DNA of 64,000 nucleotides from the NCBI RefSeq assembly GCF_009653635.1, contig NZ_PPFD01000005.1:486394-550393 (forward strand), in the 5' to 3' direction. Of the stretch, positions 56,638-64,000 are shown one piece after another (the stretch's first letter is position 1; each line of letters opens with the position of its first letter). The notes under the pieces were generated by a model. That model was not told the DNA's origin. It worked only from the letters and a program-made list of their open reading frames with translations, and did not search any database. Origin of the DNA: Endozoicomonas sp. OPT23. Lineage in GTDB: Bacteria; Pseudomonadota; Gammaproteobacteria; Pseudomonadales; Endozoicomonadaceae. A program made the position numbers and the translations under genes.

Positions 56638-57999
56638 ATGGTTCAGCAACTGCAACTGAGCATTGGTGACAAAGAGCTGCGAGAGCTGAACGAAGCTCTT
56701 GAGCATGGTGTGTCTCCGGAGCTCAGGCGCATGCTGAACAGTCTACCCGCACCGGATGCTGCTCACCTGCTGGAATCATCCCCCCCTAAACTTCGTAGTC
56801 TGCTCTGGCGTTTGATTGACCGGGAAATTGAGGGTGATGTATTGCAGGAGCTCAGTGATGAGGTTCGGCAGTTCTTTCTCGATCAGATGAACATTGCCGA
56901 ACTCAAGGCAATCACTGAAGGTCAGGATGTTGATGACATCGCCGACCTATTGCAACAGCTGCCAGGCACCATCACCCGTAAAGTTCTGGATTCCATGGAC
57001 AGCCAGGACCGGCAGCGGGTAGAGGCCGTTCTTTCCTACCCGGAAGACACAGCTGGTGGTTTGATGAATACGGATATTATTACCGTACGCCCCAGCAACA
57101 CGGTCGATGTTGTACTCAGATACCTGAGGCGTCACCAGGATATTCCCGAAGCGACTGACAGCCTGTTCGTGGTCAATCGTCACGATCAATACATCGGTTC
57201 TCTACCGCTTACTGTACTACTGACTACAGATCCCAGCGCCACTATCTACGAAGTAATGCAGTCTGATCTGGAGCCGATTCAGGCCAATATGGAAGACAGT
57301 CAGGTTGCTCAGCGCTTTGAACGGGAAGACCTGGTCTCGGCCCCTGTCGTTTCTAAGAGTGGACACCTTCTTGGTCGTATCACCATCGATGACGTTGTTG
57401 ACGTTATTCGTGAAGAAGCCGAACACTCCATGATGAGCATGGCCGGTCTCGATGACGATGAGGATACCTTTGCTCCTGCCCTGAAAACAGCCCGGCGTCG
57501 AGCCGTCTGGCTGGGCATCAATCTGATCACAGCTTTTATCGCCGCATCAGTGATTGGCATGTTTCAGGCCACTATCGACAAAGTCGTTGCACTTGCAGTA
57601 CTGATGCCCATTGTTGCTGGCATGGGTGGTAATGCTGGCGGACAGGCTTTAACGCTGGTTATTCGCGGCATGGCGCTAGGGCAGATCAGTACGACTAACC
57701 TGCGCTGGTTATTGAGCAGAGAGTTGGTTGCAGGTTTTTTGAATGGACTGCTTTGGGCGCTTTGCGTTTCCTTAATCGCCTATCTCTGGTTTCATGATCC
57801 GATTATATCGCTGGTTATCGCCAGTGCCATGGTCATCAACCTGACTGTGGCGGTAATGGCCGGAGCTACACTGCCAGTCATTCTCAAGTCATTTAATATT
57901 GATCCGGCACTGGCTGGCACAATCATTCTTACCACCGTATCAGACGTCGTTGGTTTCCTATCCTTTTTGGGACTGGCAACCATCTTCTACGGCGGATAA
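56638..57999 (+). CDS. mgtE: Magnesium transporter MgtE
   Basis: Mg2+-gated Mg2+ channel in the inner membrane, 453 residues. An N-terminal superhelical domain (about 1-130, IADLLQQLPGTITRKVLDSM) leads to YPEDTAGGLMNTDIITVRPSNTVDVVLRYLRR and two CBS domains (to about 255), then five membrane segments. The pore region has ADKVVALAVLMPIVAGMGGNAGGQALTLVIRGMALGQI-like sequence around residues 318-355 (GGNAGGQ motif). It follows npr closely and may be co-transcribed. Confidence 0.93.
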   Translation: MVQQLQLSIGDKELRELNEALEHGVSPELRRMLNSLPAPDAAHLLESSPPKLRSLLWRLIDREIEGDVLQELSDEVRQFFLDQMNIAELKAITEGQDVDDIADLLQQLPGTITRKVLDSMDSQDRQRVEAVLSYPEDTAGGLMNTDIITVRPSNTVDVVLRYLRRHQDIPEATDSLFVVNRHDQYIGSLPLTVLLTTDPSATIYEVMQSDLEPIQANMEDSQVAQRFEREDLVSAPVVSKSGHLLGRITIDDVVDVIREEAEHSMMSMAGLDDDEDTFAPALKTARRRAVWLGINLITAFIAASVIGMFQATIDKVVALAVLMPIVAGMGGNAGGQALTLVIRGMALGQISTTNLRWLLSRELVAGFLNGLLWALCVSLIAYLWFHDPIISLVIASAMVINLTVAVMAGATLPVILKSFNIDPALAGTIILTTVSDVVGFLSFLGLATIFYGG

Positions 58000-58013
58000 G
58001 GACTTACTGCAAT

Positions 58014-59369
58014 TTACTCGCCCGCCAGCTGCATCTCGCTAATCAGAATAGAGCCTGTCTGAACATTGCCTCGGCGGTCATAATCACTACCAGCCGCAAC
58101 CATATTCATAAACATATCTTTGAGATTACCGGCAATGGTCACTTCTGAAACCGGGAACTGAATAACCCCATTTTCAACCCAGTAACCACCTGCACCACGA
58201 GAATAGTCACCCGTTACTGTATTTACGCCCTGTCCCATCAGCTCAGTTACCAGCAAACCGGTACCCATCTGCTTTAATAATTCCTGCTGATCACCGGCAT
58301 TACTGTCCATGAACAGGTTATTAATACCACCGGCATTAGCCGTGCTTTCCATACCCAGTTTACGAGCAGAGTAGGTACTCAACAGGTAGCTGGACAGTAC
58401 ACCGTCAGTGATAAAGTCTTTTGCCCGGGTCGCAAGACCATCGTTATCAAAACTGGCTGAGCCCATGGCTTTCTTAAGCAACGGTTGTTCATGAATATGA
58501 ACCCACTCCGGGAATATTTGTTTACCCAGATGATCCAGCAGGAAGGAAGACTGACGATATAGGTTACCACCACTGATAGCACCCATCAGACTACCAATCA
58601 ATCCTGATGCGATTTCTGCAGCAAAAAGCACAGGCACCTGAGCGGTTGGCACTCTTCTTGGTCCCAGACGATCTACCGTTCTCTGTGCAGCCTTTTCACC
58701 AACCTCAACAGCGGAGTCCAGTTCATTACCATCACGGGCGACGGTGTACCAGTAGTCACGCTGCATCTCGCCATTTTTCTCACCGATCAAAACAGCACTC
58801 AAGCTGTGGCGACTGGAGACATAGCTGCCAATAAAGCCATGGCTGTTACCATATACACGACAGCCTTGGTGAGTACCCACATTGGCGCCATCGGAATTAA
58901 TGATCTTCTTACTGAACTTCCGACCCGCTTCCTCACTCTTCAGAGCCAGCTCAATGGCCTGCTCTGCATCGATACCCCATGGGTGATAGAGATCAAGATC
59001 TGGCAGATTGGTTGCCATCAGGTCAGCATCAGCCAGACCGGCACACGGGTCTTCAGAACCATAACCGGCAATGTCACAGGCTGCTTTTACTGTTTCGCGA
59101 ATAGCTTCCTGCGTACTGTCAGAAGTGCTGGCAGAGCCTTTACGTTTACCCTGATAAACCGTGATACCAAAACCCTGGTCACGGTTAAACTCAACGGTTT
59201 CGACATCGCCCATGCGGACACCAACCGACAGGCCAGCGTCGAGACTGACACCCACTTCACAGGCATCAGCGCCCTGTTTTTTTGCTTCAGCCAGAATATC
59301 ACTGACAAGATTTTTCAGACGATCCTCTTCTGCTCGGGGATCCAGTACCGCATTTCCGGTGTCAGCCAT
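58014..59369 (-). CDS. pmbA: TldE/PmbA-type metalloprotease subunit
   Basis: Cytoplasmic partner of TldD; the TldD-TldE heterodimer digests unfolded peptides and matures some microcins, CcdA and PQQ-like products (family knowledge). At 451 residues it has family length. GLSVGVRMGDVETVEFNRDQGFGITVYQGKRKGSASTSD near the N-terminus, PCAGLAD and the C-terminal VNTVTGDYSRGAGGYWVENG identify PmbA. It lacks the HExxxH zinc motif, as expected, since TldD supplies the metal site. TldD is not in the window. It is convergent with mgtE, 14 bp apart. Confidence 0.94.
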   Translation of the reverse strand: MADTGNAVLDPRAEEDRLKNLVSDILAEAKKQGADACEVGVSLDAGLSVGVRMGDVETVEFNRDQGFGITVYQGKRKGSASTSDSTQEAIRETVKAACDIAGYGSEDPCAGLADADLMATNLPDLDLYHPWGIDAEQAIELALKSEEAGRKFSKKIINSDGANVGTHQGCRVYGNSHGFIGSYVSSRHSLSAVLIGEKNGEMQRDYWYTVARDGNELDSAVEVGEKAAQRTVDRLGPRRVPTAQVPVLFAAEIASGLIGSLMGAISGGNLYRQSSFLLDHLGKQIFPEWVHIHEQPLLKKAMGSASFDNDGLATRAKDFITDGVLSSYLLSTYSARKLGMESTANAGGINNLFMDSNAGDQQELLKQMGTGLLVTELMGQGVNTVTGDYSRGAGGYWVENGVIQFPVSEVTIAGNLKDMFMNMVAAGSDYDRRGNVQTGSILISEMQLAGE

Positions 59370-59532
59370 GAATGACCTGCCATCCTTTTGTGTGCAATTT
59401 ATATTATTGTGCCTGCTGACCTGCTCTGAGTGAAATTATTTTCAACACAGTGTTCGAACTGAAGTAGAATGTACTCAATTCCCCTTTAAATAACGCTCAT
59501 CGCAGCGACCTTCTTTTAAGAATCAATAGATA

Positions 59533-60054
59533 ATGGCAAGAAAAGACCGATCCCATTTAGAAGACGACGAAGAAATCATCTACGTCAGTAAATCCGAACT
59601 AAAACGCGACATGGATGAGCTGAAGGACATAGGCTCGCGCCTGATGGACATGAAGCCAGCCATGCTCGACAAACTTCCTCTGGAAGACCGCCTGCGCAGA
59701 GCTCTGGATGAGAGCAAACGAATCACCAGTTACAACGCCCGTAAACGCCACCTCGGCTTTATCGGCAAGCTGATGAAAGAGCAGGACATAGAACCCATCA
59801 AGACATTCCTGGCCAGTCTTGATTCTTCCAGTGAAGAGTACAACCGTCGCTTTCATCAGCTGGAACGCTGGCGTGACCGCTTGATTGGAGAAGGCCAGAC
59901 AGCCCTGACCGAGTATCTGGAAAAATACCCGGAAGCAGAACACCAGCATATTCGTCAGCTGGTGCGTAATGCCCAGAAGGAAGCGAAGGAAGGCAAGCCA
60001 CCTGCTACTTCCCGTAAGCTGTTTAAATACCTTCGTGAACTCGACGGTATTTAA
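59533..60054 (+). CDS. darP: Ribosome-associated assembly factor DarP/YjgA
   Basis: A cytoplasmic DUF615 protein linked to late 50S ribosome assembly, 173 residues, highly charged. Recognised by YVSKSELKRDMDELKDIGSRLMDM, LDKLPLEDRLRRALDESKRITSYNARKRHLGFIGKLMK and HIRQLVRNAQKEAKEGKPPATSRKLFKYLREL. It is mostly helical with no membrane segment. It is divergent from pmbA, as in Pseudomonas and E. coli (pmbA-yjgA). Confidence 0.93.
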   Translation: MARKDRSHLEDDEEIIYVSKSELKRDMDELKDIGSRLMDMKPAMLDKLPLEDRLRRALDESKRITSYNARKRHLGFIGKLMKEQDIEPIKTFLASLDSSSEEYNRRFHQLERWRDRLIGEGQTALTEYLEKYPEAEHQHIRQLVRNAQKEAKEGKPPATSRKLFKYLRELDGI

Positions 60055-60090
60055 AACCTATGAAGACGACAGGTAACCCTGTCGTCTTTA

Positions 60091-60807
60091 CTATCCGCGA
60101 ATCAAAGCCGGATTATCACTGAACACCCCATTGACGCCCAATGCTTTCAGACGCTTAGCCTGCTGACTGTCATTCACTGTGTAACAGTAAAGTTCATAAC
60201 CTTCCGCTTTAACGTTTGCTGCTTTCTTCCCTGTCACTCGACCACCATTTAGATGAATAGCAGAAGCATTCACCTGTTTTGCCTTATGTCGCCAGTTCAG
60301 TGGCAACGACTCATAAAGACAACTCACCCTTACTGAAGAGCGGTTTCGAAACAAAACCAACGCTTTATGATTAAAGCTTGAGACCAGTAGATTTTCTTCA
60401 GGGAATTTCGTTTCTGCCAGAGTTTCAGTTACGGTTACTGCCAGCTGTTTGAGATTGCAGCGATTGGGTTTAAGCTCAAGATTCAGGCTCAAATTCAGCT
60501 CTTTGATCAGCTCTAGCGCTTCTTTCAACGTTGGAACTTTTTCTCCGGCGAACTCGCTGCCAAACCAACTGCCAGCATCAAGCTGTCTCAACATTTCAAT
60601 ATCGGTATTACGAAGATGCCCCGTCCCACTGGTTGTTCTGTTGATACGGGCGTCATGAAACATCACTGCAGAACCATCGCCCAGTAAAGTCACGTCCAGC
60701 TCAATCCATTTAACACCCTGCTCTGCCGCTTTTCGAATGCTGCTCAGCGTGTTTTCAGGAGCAAGGGCTGCAACCCCTCGATGACCAATAACCGGTTCCA
60801 TAATCAT
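60091..60807 (-). CDS. Glycerophosphodiester phosphodiesterase (UgpQ-like)
   Basis: A cytoplasmic GDPD of 238 residues that should hydrolyse glycerophosphodiesters to glycerol-3-phosphate and an alcohol. The GDPD motif GHRGVAALAPENTLSSIRKA starts near residue 8 (His, Arg, Glu, Asn), with ELDVTLLGDGSAVMFHDARINRTTSGTG holding the catalytic Glu, Asp and His. LNLELKPN and the C-terminal TVNDSQQAKRLKALGVNGVFSDNP complete the TIM barrel. There is no signal peptide, so it is UgpQ-like rather than GlpQ-like. It is convergent with darP. Confidence 0.9.
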   Translation of the reverse strand: MIMEPVIGHRGVAALAPENTLSSIRKAAEQGVKWIELDVTLLGDGSAVMFHDARINRTTSGTGHLRNTDIEMLRQLDAGSWFGSEFAGEKVPTLKEALELIKELNLSLNLELKPNRCNLKQLAVTVTETLAETKFPEENLLVSSFNHKALVLFRNRSSVRVSCLYESLPLNWRHKAKQVNASAIHLNGGRVTGKKAANVKAEGYELYCYTVNDSQQAKRLKALGVNGVFSDNPALIRG

Positions 60808-60934
60808 ATGTAGAAGCTCTCTTGAAGGCTCAGAGTCTGAAGTTTATGTGAGTGTCTATTATTAGATCTTTAATAACAATCACTGCCATTACTCACCCAT
60901 TAATAAGTCACTATAAAATCGCTACAGAGCCATT

Positions 60935-62518
60935 ATGAAGACAGCATTTATCAGCATCGATGTTGGTACAAAGAGTTTAAGAACTGCTCTGGTTACTCCA
61001 AAAGGTCAGATTCTTCGCACCAGTGTCCTGCCTATCCACACATGGCGCTCAGCGGGAATAATGGAACAGTCGTCAGAAGATATTTTCCAGGCGATGATGA
61101 ACTCCCTTAAAGCGCTTCTTAGTGAACAGACAGAAACGGTGACTGTTCTTGGCATTGGTGTGGATACAACCGCTTCTCAGGTATTTTTAACAGAGTCCCT
61201 ACAACCTCTGTTACTCCCGCCAAACAATAAGGCCAATATACTGGGCTGGTTCGATCATCGAGCTATCAAACAATCAGAAAAAATAAACCAGTTATTACCA
61301 GAAATGATTGGCAGCCCTTTTAAAAAGCAAATACCCGAGATGGTCATACCAAAGCTTCTCTGGCTGCAGGAAACTTATCCGGACGTATGGAACCAATGCG
61401 GCTGCATTCTTGATTTATATGACTTTCTGACCTGGAAACTGACAGGACGTCTAACCCGATCGCCACATTCATTATTCAACCCCGAACTATCTCTCCCCTG
61501 CCACAAACTTGGGATCTTTCTCGAGCACAAAGTTCAAGGTCTTATGCTTCCTGCGATCTCAGCCATCCCCGGAGGCTTGTCAGATGAGATAGCAGAAGAA
61601 CTCGGACTCTCTGCCGGCCTTGTTGTAGCCACAGGCGTCGTTGATGGCTGTGCGGGCAGCCTTACAGTATTGGGGGCAAAGCTGAATGAGGAGAACAGTT
61701 TAGGCCAAAGACTCAGCATGATCGTGGGAACATCCAGTATTTATATCAGCACCAGTAAGAGCGCAATTGCAGATGACGCAATATGGGGGCCAGTTCCGTC
61801 GGTTATAGAAGGCTTGAATCATAATATTGTTGGGCAGTCTGCTGTCGGCGCTTTAATCGACTACATCATTGAAAGCCATCCTGCTTACAACGAACTAATG
61901 GCACTTACAAAAACGAAGGGAAAGCATTATTCATCAATACTTGAGCAACGTCTTTTATCAATAGCAGGGAATACAGAAGATATACCTCTTCTGACACGGA
62001 ACATCCATGTACTTCCCTACTTCGCAGGTAACCGAACACCTCTCATGGATATGAGTCTGAAAGGTATGATTTCAGGATTAACTATGGACAGTAGCCTCGA
62101 CAACCTTGCCTTGATCTATCTCGCCACTATTCAAGGGCTGGCACTGGAAGCTCGACAAAATCTGGAAACACTGACAAAACTGGATTTTGAGATAAGGGAG
62201 CTCTTTCCTTCAGGTGGACTGACCAAGAATAAACTCTTTATGCAGGTGCATCTTGATGTACTAGGCCTTCCAGCCAGCATGCCAAAAGAGGCAGATAGCA
62301 TGTTACTTGGAGGCGCGCTGTTTGCTTCTGTTGCTTCAGGTTACTACAAACCTGAACAGGCTATAAAAGCATTTTCAGCAACGGACAGGGCTCTGTTTCC
62401 CAACCAGAATCTGCGGGATTATTACGGCAAGAAATATGAGGTGTTTCTAGAGCTTTATCATGACCAGATAAAGTATCGAAGAATTATGCAAAATGCAGAT
62501 ACAAAAAAAGCCGATTGA
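60935..62518 (+). CDS. FGGY-family pentulose kinase
   Basis: A cytoplasmic sugar kinase of 527 residues. FISIDVGTKSLRTALVTPKGQIL is the N-terminal phosphate-1 motif, IGVDTTASQVFL and ILGWFDHRAIKQSEKIN are like ribulokinase-type (FGGY_YpCarbK) members, and VVDGCAGSLTVLG with MIVGTSSIYIS and FPSGGLTKNKLFMQ complete the ATPase core. D-ribulose or a related pentulose is the likely substrate (family inference). It stands alone; the stop lies inside a terminator hairpin, and tRNA-His is convergent just beyond. Confidence 0.84.
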   Translation: MKTAFISIDVGTKSLRTALVTPKGQILRTSVLPIHTWRSAGIMEQSSEDIFQAMMNSLKALLSEQTETVTVLGIGVDTTASQVFLTESLQPLLLPPNNKANILGWFDHRAIKQSEKINQLLPEMIGSPFKKQIPEMVIPKLLWLQETYPDVWNQCGCILDLYDFLTWKLTGRLTRSPHSLFNPELSLPCHKLGIFLEHKVQGLMLPAISAIPGGLSDEIAEELGLSAGLVVATGVVDGCAGSLTVLGAKLNEENSLGQRLSMIVGTSSIYISTSKSAIADDAIWGPVPSVIEGLNHNIVGQSAVGALIDYIIESHPAYNELMALTKTKGKHYSSILEQRLLSIAGNTEDIPLLTRNIHVLPYFAGNRTPLMDMSLKGMISGLTMDSSLDNLALIYLATIQGLALEARQNLETLTKLDFEIRELFPSGGLTKNKLFMQVHLDVLGLPASMPKEADSMLLGGALFASVASGYYKPEQAIKAFSATDRALFPNQNLRDYYGKKYEVFLELYHDQIKYRRIMQNADTKKAD

Positions 62519-62537
62519 ATGAACAATCAGCTTTTTT
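62504..62537. terminator. Bidirectional terminator between the FGGY kinase and tRNA-His
   Basis: AAAAAAGC...GATTG pairs with CAATC...GCTTTTTT around AATGAA. Strong T-runs appear on both strands, so it can end both the kinase message and the convergent tRNA-His transcript. It includes the kinase stop codon. Confidence 0.85.
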
Positions 62538-62542
62538 AAAAG

Positions 62543-62619
62543 TGGGGTGGACGATGGGGTTCGAACCCACGACCACCGGAATCACAATCCGGGGCTCTAC
62601 CAACTGAGCTACGCCCACC
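62543..62619 (-). tRNA. tRNA-His (GTG anticodon)
   Basis: 77 nt on the minus strand, starting GGTGGGCGTAGCTCAG and ending in an encoded CCA. The anticodon arm CCGGA-TTGTGAT-TCCGG reads anticodon GTG. The extra 5' G (G-1) opposite C73 makes the eight-pair acceptor stem unique to tRNA-His. The T-arm GGGTTCGAACCC and the D-arm are normal. Confidence 0.97.
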
Positions 62620-62789
62620 ACTTCATTCTTTTCGGAAGAGCTTTTCTCGTTTGAGAAGTTGTTCTCCCTGAAGACGCGGCTGATTATAAGGAAAGCCGCT
62701 TCCCATGCAAGTAAAAATTTGCATAACAGGTAAAAACCGAAATCACTTCAGGACCTGTTCAAGTACCTGAAGTGATTAATAAAAACTGA

Positions 62790-63359
62790 TTACGCTACAG
62801 AACCGATTGGCAGCACTTCTCTGCCCATTTGTTCATTAATCACTTCAGCCATAGCCAGATAAATAGCACTGAAACCACAGATAATACCTTCCCACCCAGC
62901 AAAGTGACCGATAGCGGCAGAACCGGTAAAATCTTTTGCTGCCAACAGGAAGAACAACAGCGTCAGTGAGGCAAAAACAAACTGCAGTACACGGTTTGTT
63001 TTCAAGGTTCCGAAGAACATGAACAAGGTGAAGATACCCCACATCACAAGATACCAGCCCATGTAACCGGCAGACGTCGGCTGACCAATACCCTGCTCAG
63101 GGAATACCAGCAGTAGTACCAGACTGATCCAGAACAGGCCGTAAGAAGTAAAGGCTGTTACGCCAAAGGTGTTACCCTTTTTGAACTCCATAATACCGGC
63201 GATAACCTGAGCGGCACCACCGTAGGCCAGGCCCATTGCCAGGATCATTGCGGTGAGAGGGAAAAAACCGGCATTGTGAATATTCAACAATACGGTGGTC
63301 ATACCGAAACCCATCAGACCAAGAGGAGCCGGATTAGCGTATGGATCTTTTGCTGTCAT
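62790..63359 (-). CDS. satP: Acetate/succinate transporter, SatP/YaaH family
   Basis: An inner-membrane transporter of small carboxylates, about 189 residues from the ATG at 63359. The frame extends to 63458, but that leader is polar with no family match. The family motif [18 protein letters not shown] is at about 8-25. Six hydrophobic segments follow, including [26 protein letters not shown] and [15 protein letters not shown]. The Gly-Ala-Ala motif after the second helix is typical of AceTr proteins. It is a single gene; upstream are an rRNA-operon terminator and 5S genes on the same strand. Confidence 0.9.
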   Translation of the reverse strand: MTAKDPYANPAPLGLMGFGMTTVLLNIHNAGFFPLTAMILAMGLAYGGAAQVIAGIMEFKKGNTFGVTAFTSYGLFWISLVLLLVFPEQGIGQPTSAGYMGWYLVMWGIFTLFMFFGTLKTNRVLQFVFASLTLLFFLLAAKDFTGSAAIGHFAGWEGIICGFSAIYLAMAEVINEQMGREVLPIGSVA

Positions 63360-63642
63360 AGCGTTTACTTTACAACTTATTAAAAGGTGAACTTTGAAAT
63401 TAGATCTTTTCTGAAGATCTGTAGTAAAAAATTCGAATAACAAGTGCGCCGTAAACAACTACCTGTAATTAGCTGGTATTAACCAACAGGCCTGCCTCGG
63501 GTACGTACAACCAATGAACGTTATTCTGAATATATGAACCGGAATGATGTGAGAAATACGACACTCGGTTTGGGAACTTCTCGCAGGCTGGATAGCAATA
63601 GCTGAAAAACTAGCTGGAGCATAATAAACAGTCGAGAAGAAA

Positions 63643-63672
63643 AAAGCCCGATTGAATAATCAACCGGGCTTT
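63643..63672 (-). terminator. Terminator of the rRNA operon
   Basis: On the minus strand AAAGCCCGGTTGA, loop TTAT, then TCAATCGGGCTTT, followed by a T-rich tail (TTCTTCTC): a 13-pair stem with one mismatch. It lies 31 bp past the distal 5S gene, where the rrn operon should end. Confidence 0.85.
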
Positions 63673-63703
63673 ATCTTTTCTTGAGTAGACTCAAGGAATT
63701 TGA

Positions 63704-63822
63704 TGCCTGACAATGACCTACTCTCACATGGGGAAACCCCACACTACCATCGGCGATGTATCGTTTCACTTCCGAGTTCGAGATGGGATCGGGTGGTTCC
63801 AATACTCTATGGTTATCAGACA
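63704..63822 (-). rRNA. 5S ribosomal RNA (distal copy)
   Basis: About 119 nt, minus strand. The 5' end TGTCTGATAACC pairs with the 3' end GTCAGGCA (helix I, including one U-G). The conserved loops CCGAACTCGGAAGTGAAAC-like (here TCGAACTCGGAAGTGAAAC), CGCCGATGGTAGTGTGGGGT and GAGAGTAGGTCA are present. It differs at three positions from the second copy over the shared 98 nt, two of them in helix I. It is the last gene of an rrn operon whose 23S and 16S lie beyond the right edge. Confidence 0.95.
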
Positions 63823-63902
63823 AAACTGGTCGTTTCAAAGTCTTACTTTTAATCGCTTTGAAACAAAAATACTGAATTATAGACTCAGCATTTTTAATTA
63901 AG

Positions 63903-64000
63903 TGCCTGGCGATGACCTACTCTCACATGGGGAAACCCCACACTACCATCGGCGATGTATCGTTTCACTTCCGAGTTCGGGATGGGATCGGGTGGTTCCA
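63903..64000 (-). rRNA. 5S ribosomal RNA (proximal copy, cut by the window edge)
   Basis: 98 nt of a 5S gene on the minus strand; the 5' 20 or so bases lie outside the window. The 3' end reads TCATCGCCAGGCA, the usual gamma-proteobacterial form. It is separated from the distal copy by an 80-nt spacer. Two tandem 5S genes at the end of an rrn operon are known in some gammaproteobacteria. Confidence 0.95.

Overview
The window reads as ordinary chromosome from a marine-type gammaproteobacterium. Its backbone (cysDN, a Nif3-like gene, degS, hisDG, murA-ibaG, mlaFEDCB, yrbG-kdsD-lptCAB-rpoN-hpf-ptsN-rapZ-npr, mgtE, pmbA, darP) follows the order known from Pseudomonas and relatives. The two eukaryotic-type kinases, the many orphan secreted proteins and the moderate base composition suggest an Oceanospirillales / Endozoicomonas-like organism. 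The genus is an inference and cannot be proved from this window.

Layout. 0-5 kb: an AapJQMP-type general amino-acid ABC importer on the minus strand, plus a small membrane protein and a secreted protein. 5.6-10.2 kb: folE, a ZntA-type metal P-ATPase, an SDR with a signal peptide, and a small secreted protein. 10.2-15.2 kb: amino-acid breakdown, with tryptophanase (preceded by an unannotated TnaC-like leader peptide), a HAD phosphatase, and the kbl-tdh threonine pair. 15.4-22.7 kb: sulfate activation (cysD-cysN), unknown secreted proteins, a Nif3-family protein, a DegS-type protease and a TVP38-family membrane protein. 22.7-25.3 kb: two tandem eukaryotic-like protein kinases, each 412-416 residues. 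25.4-31.4 kb: hisD-hisG, a tandem pair of paralogous Cys-rich secreted proteins, murA and ibaG.

31.7-44.5 kb interrupts the usual ibaG-mlaB junction. It holds a valine-catabolic operon (mmsA, acyl-CoA dehydrogenase, mmsB) and, divergently, a Liv-type ABC importer mixed with two acyl/aryl-CoA ligases. 44.6-60 kb: the mla phospholipid-transport operon, then the Lpt / sigma-54 / nitrogen-PTS cluster, mgtE, pmbA and darP. In this cluster kdsC is absent between kdsD and lptC. 60-64 kb: a glycerophosphodiesterase, an FGGY kinase, tRNA-His, a SatP-type transporter, and the end of an rRNA operon with two tandem 5S genes that runs off the right edge.

The most notable non-coding finds are: a TnaC-like leader peptide whose WYVID segment lies inside a perfect 26-bp palindrome; a multi-hairpin dispersed repeat present three times (about 20.63, 43.05 and 47.98 kb); and a 162-bp MITE-like element with 17-bp terminal inverted repeats and TA flanks inserted in one of those copies, so the uninterrupted copy 5 kb away shows the empty site. 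No CRISPR array, prophage, secretion-system locus or complete insertion sequence was seen.
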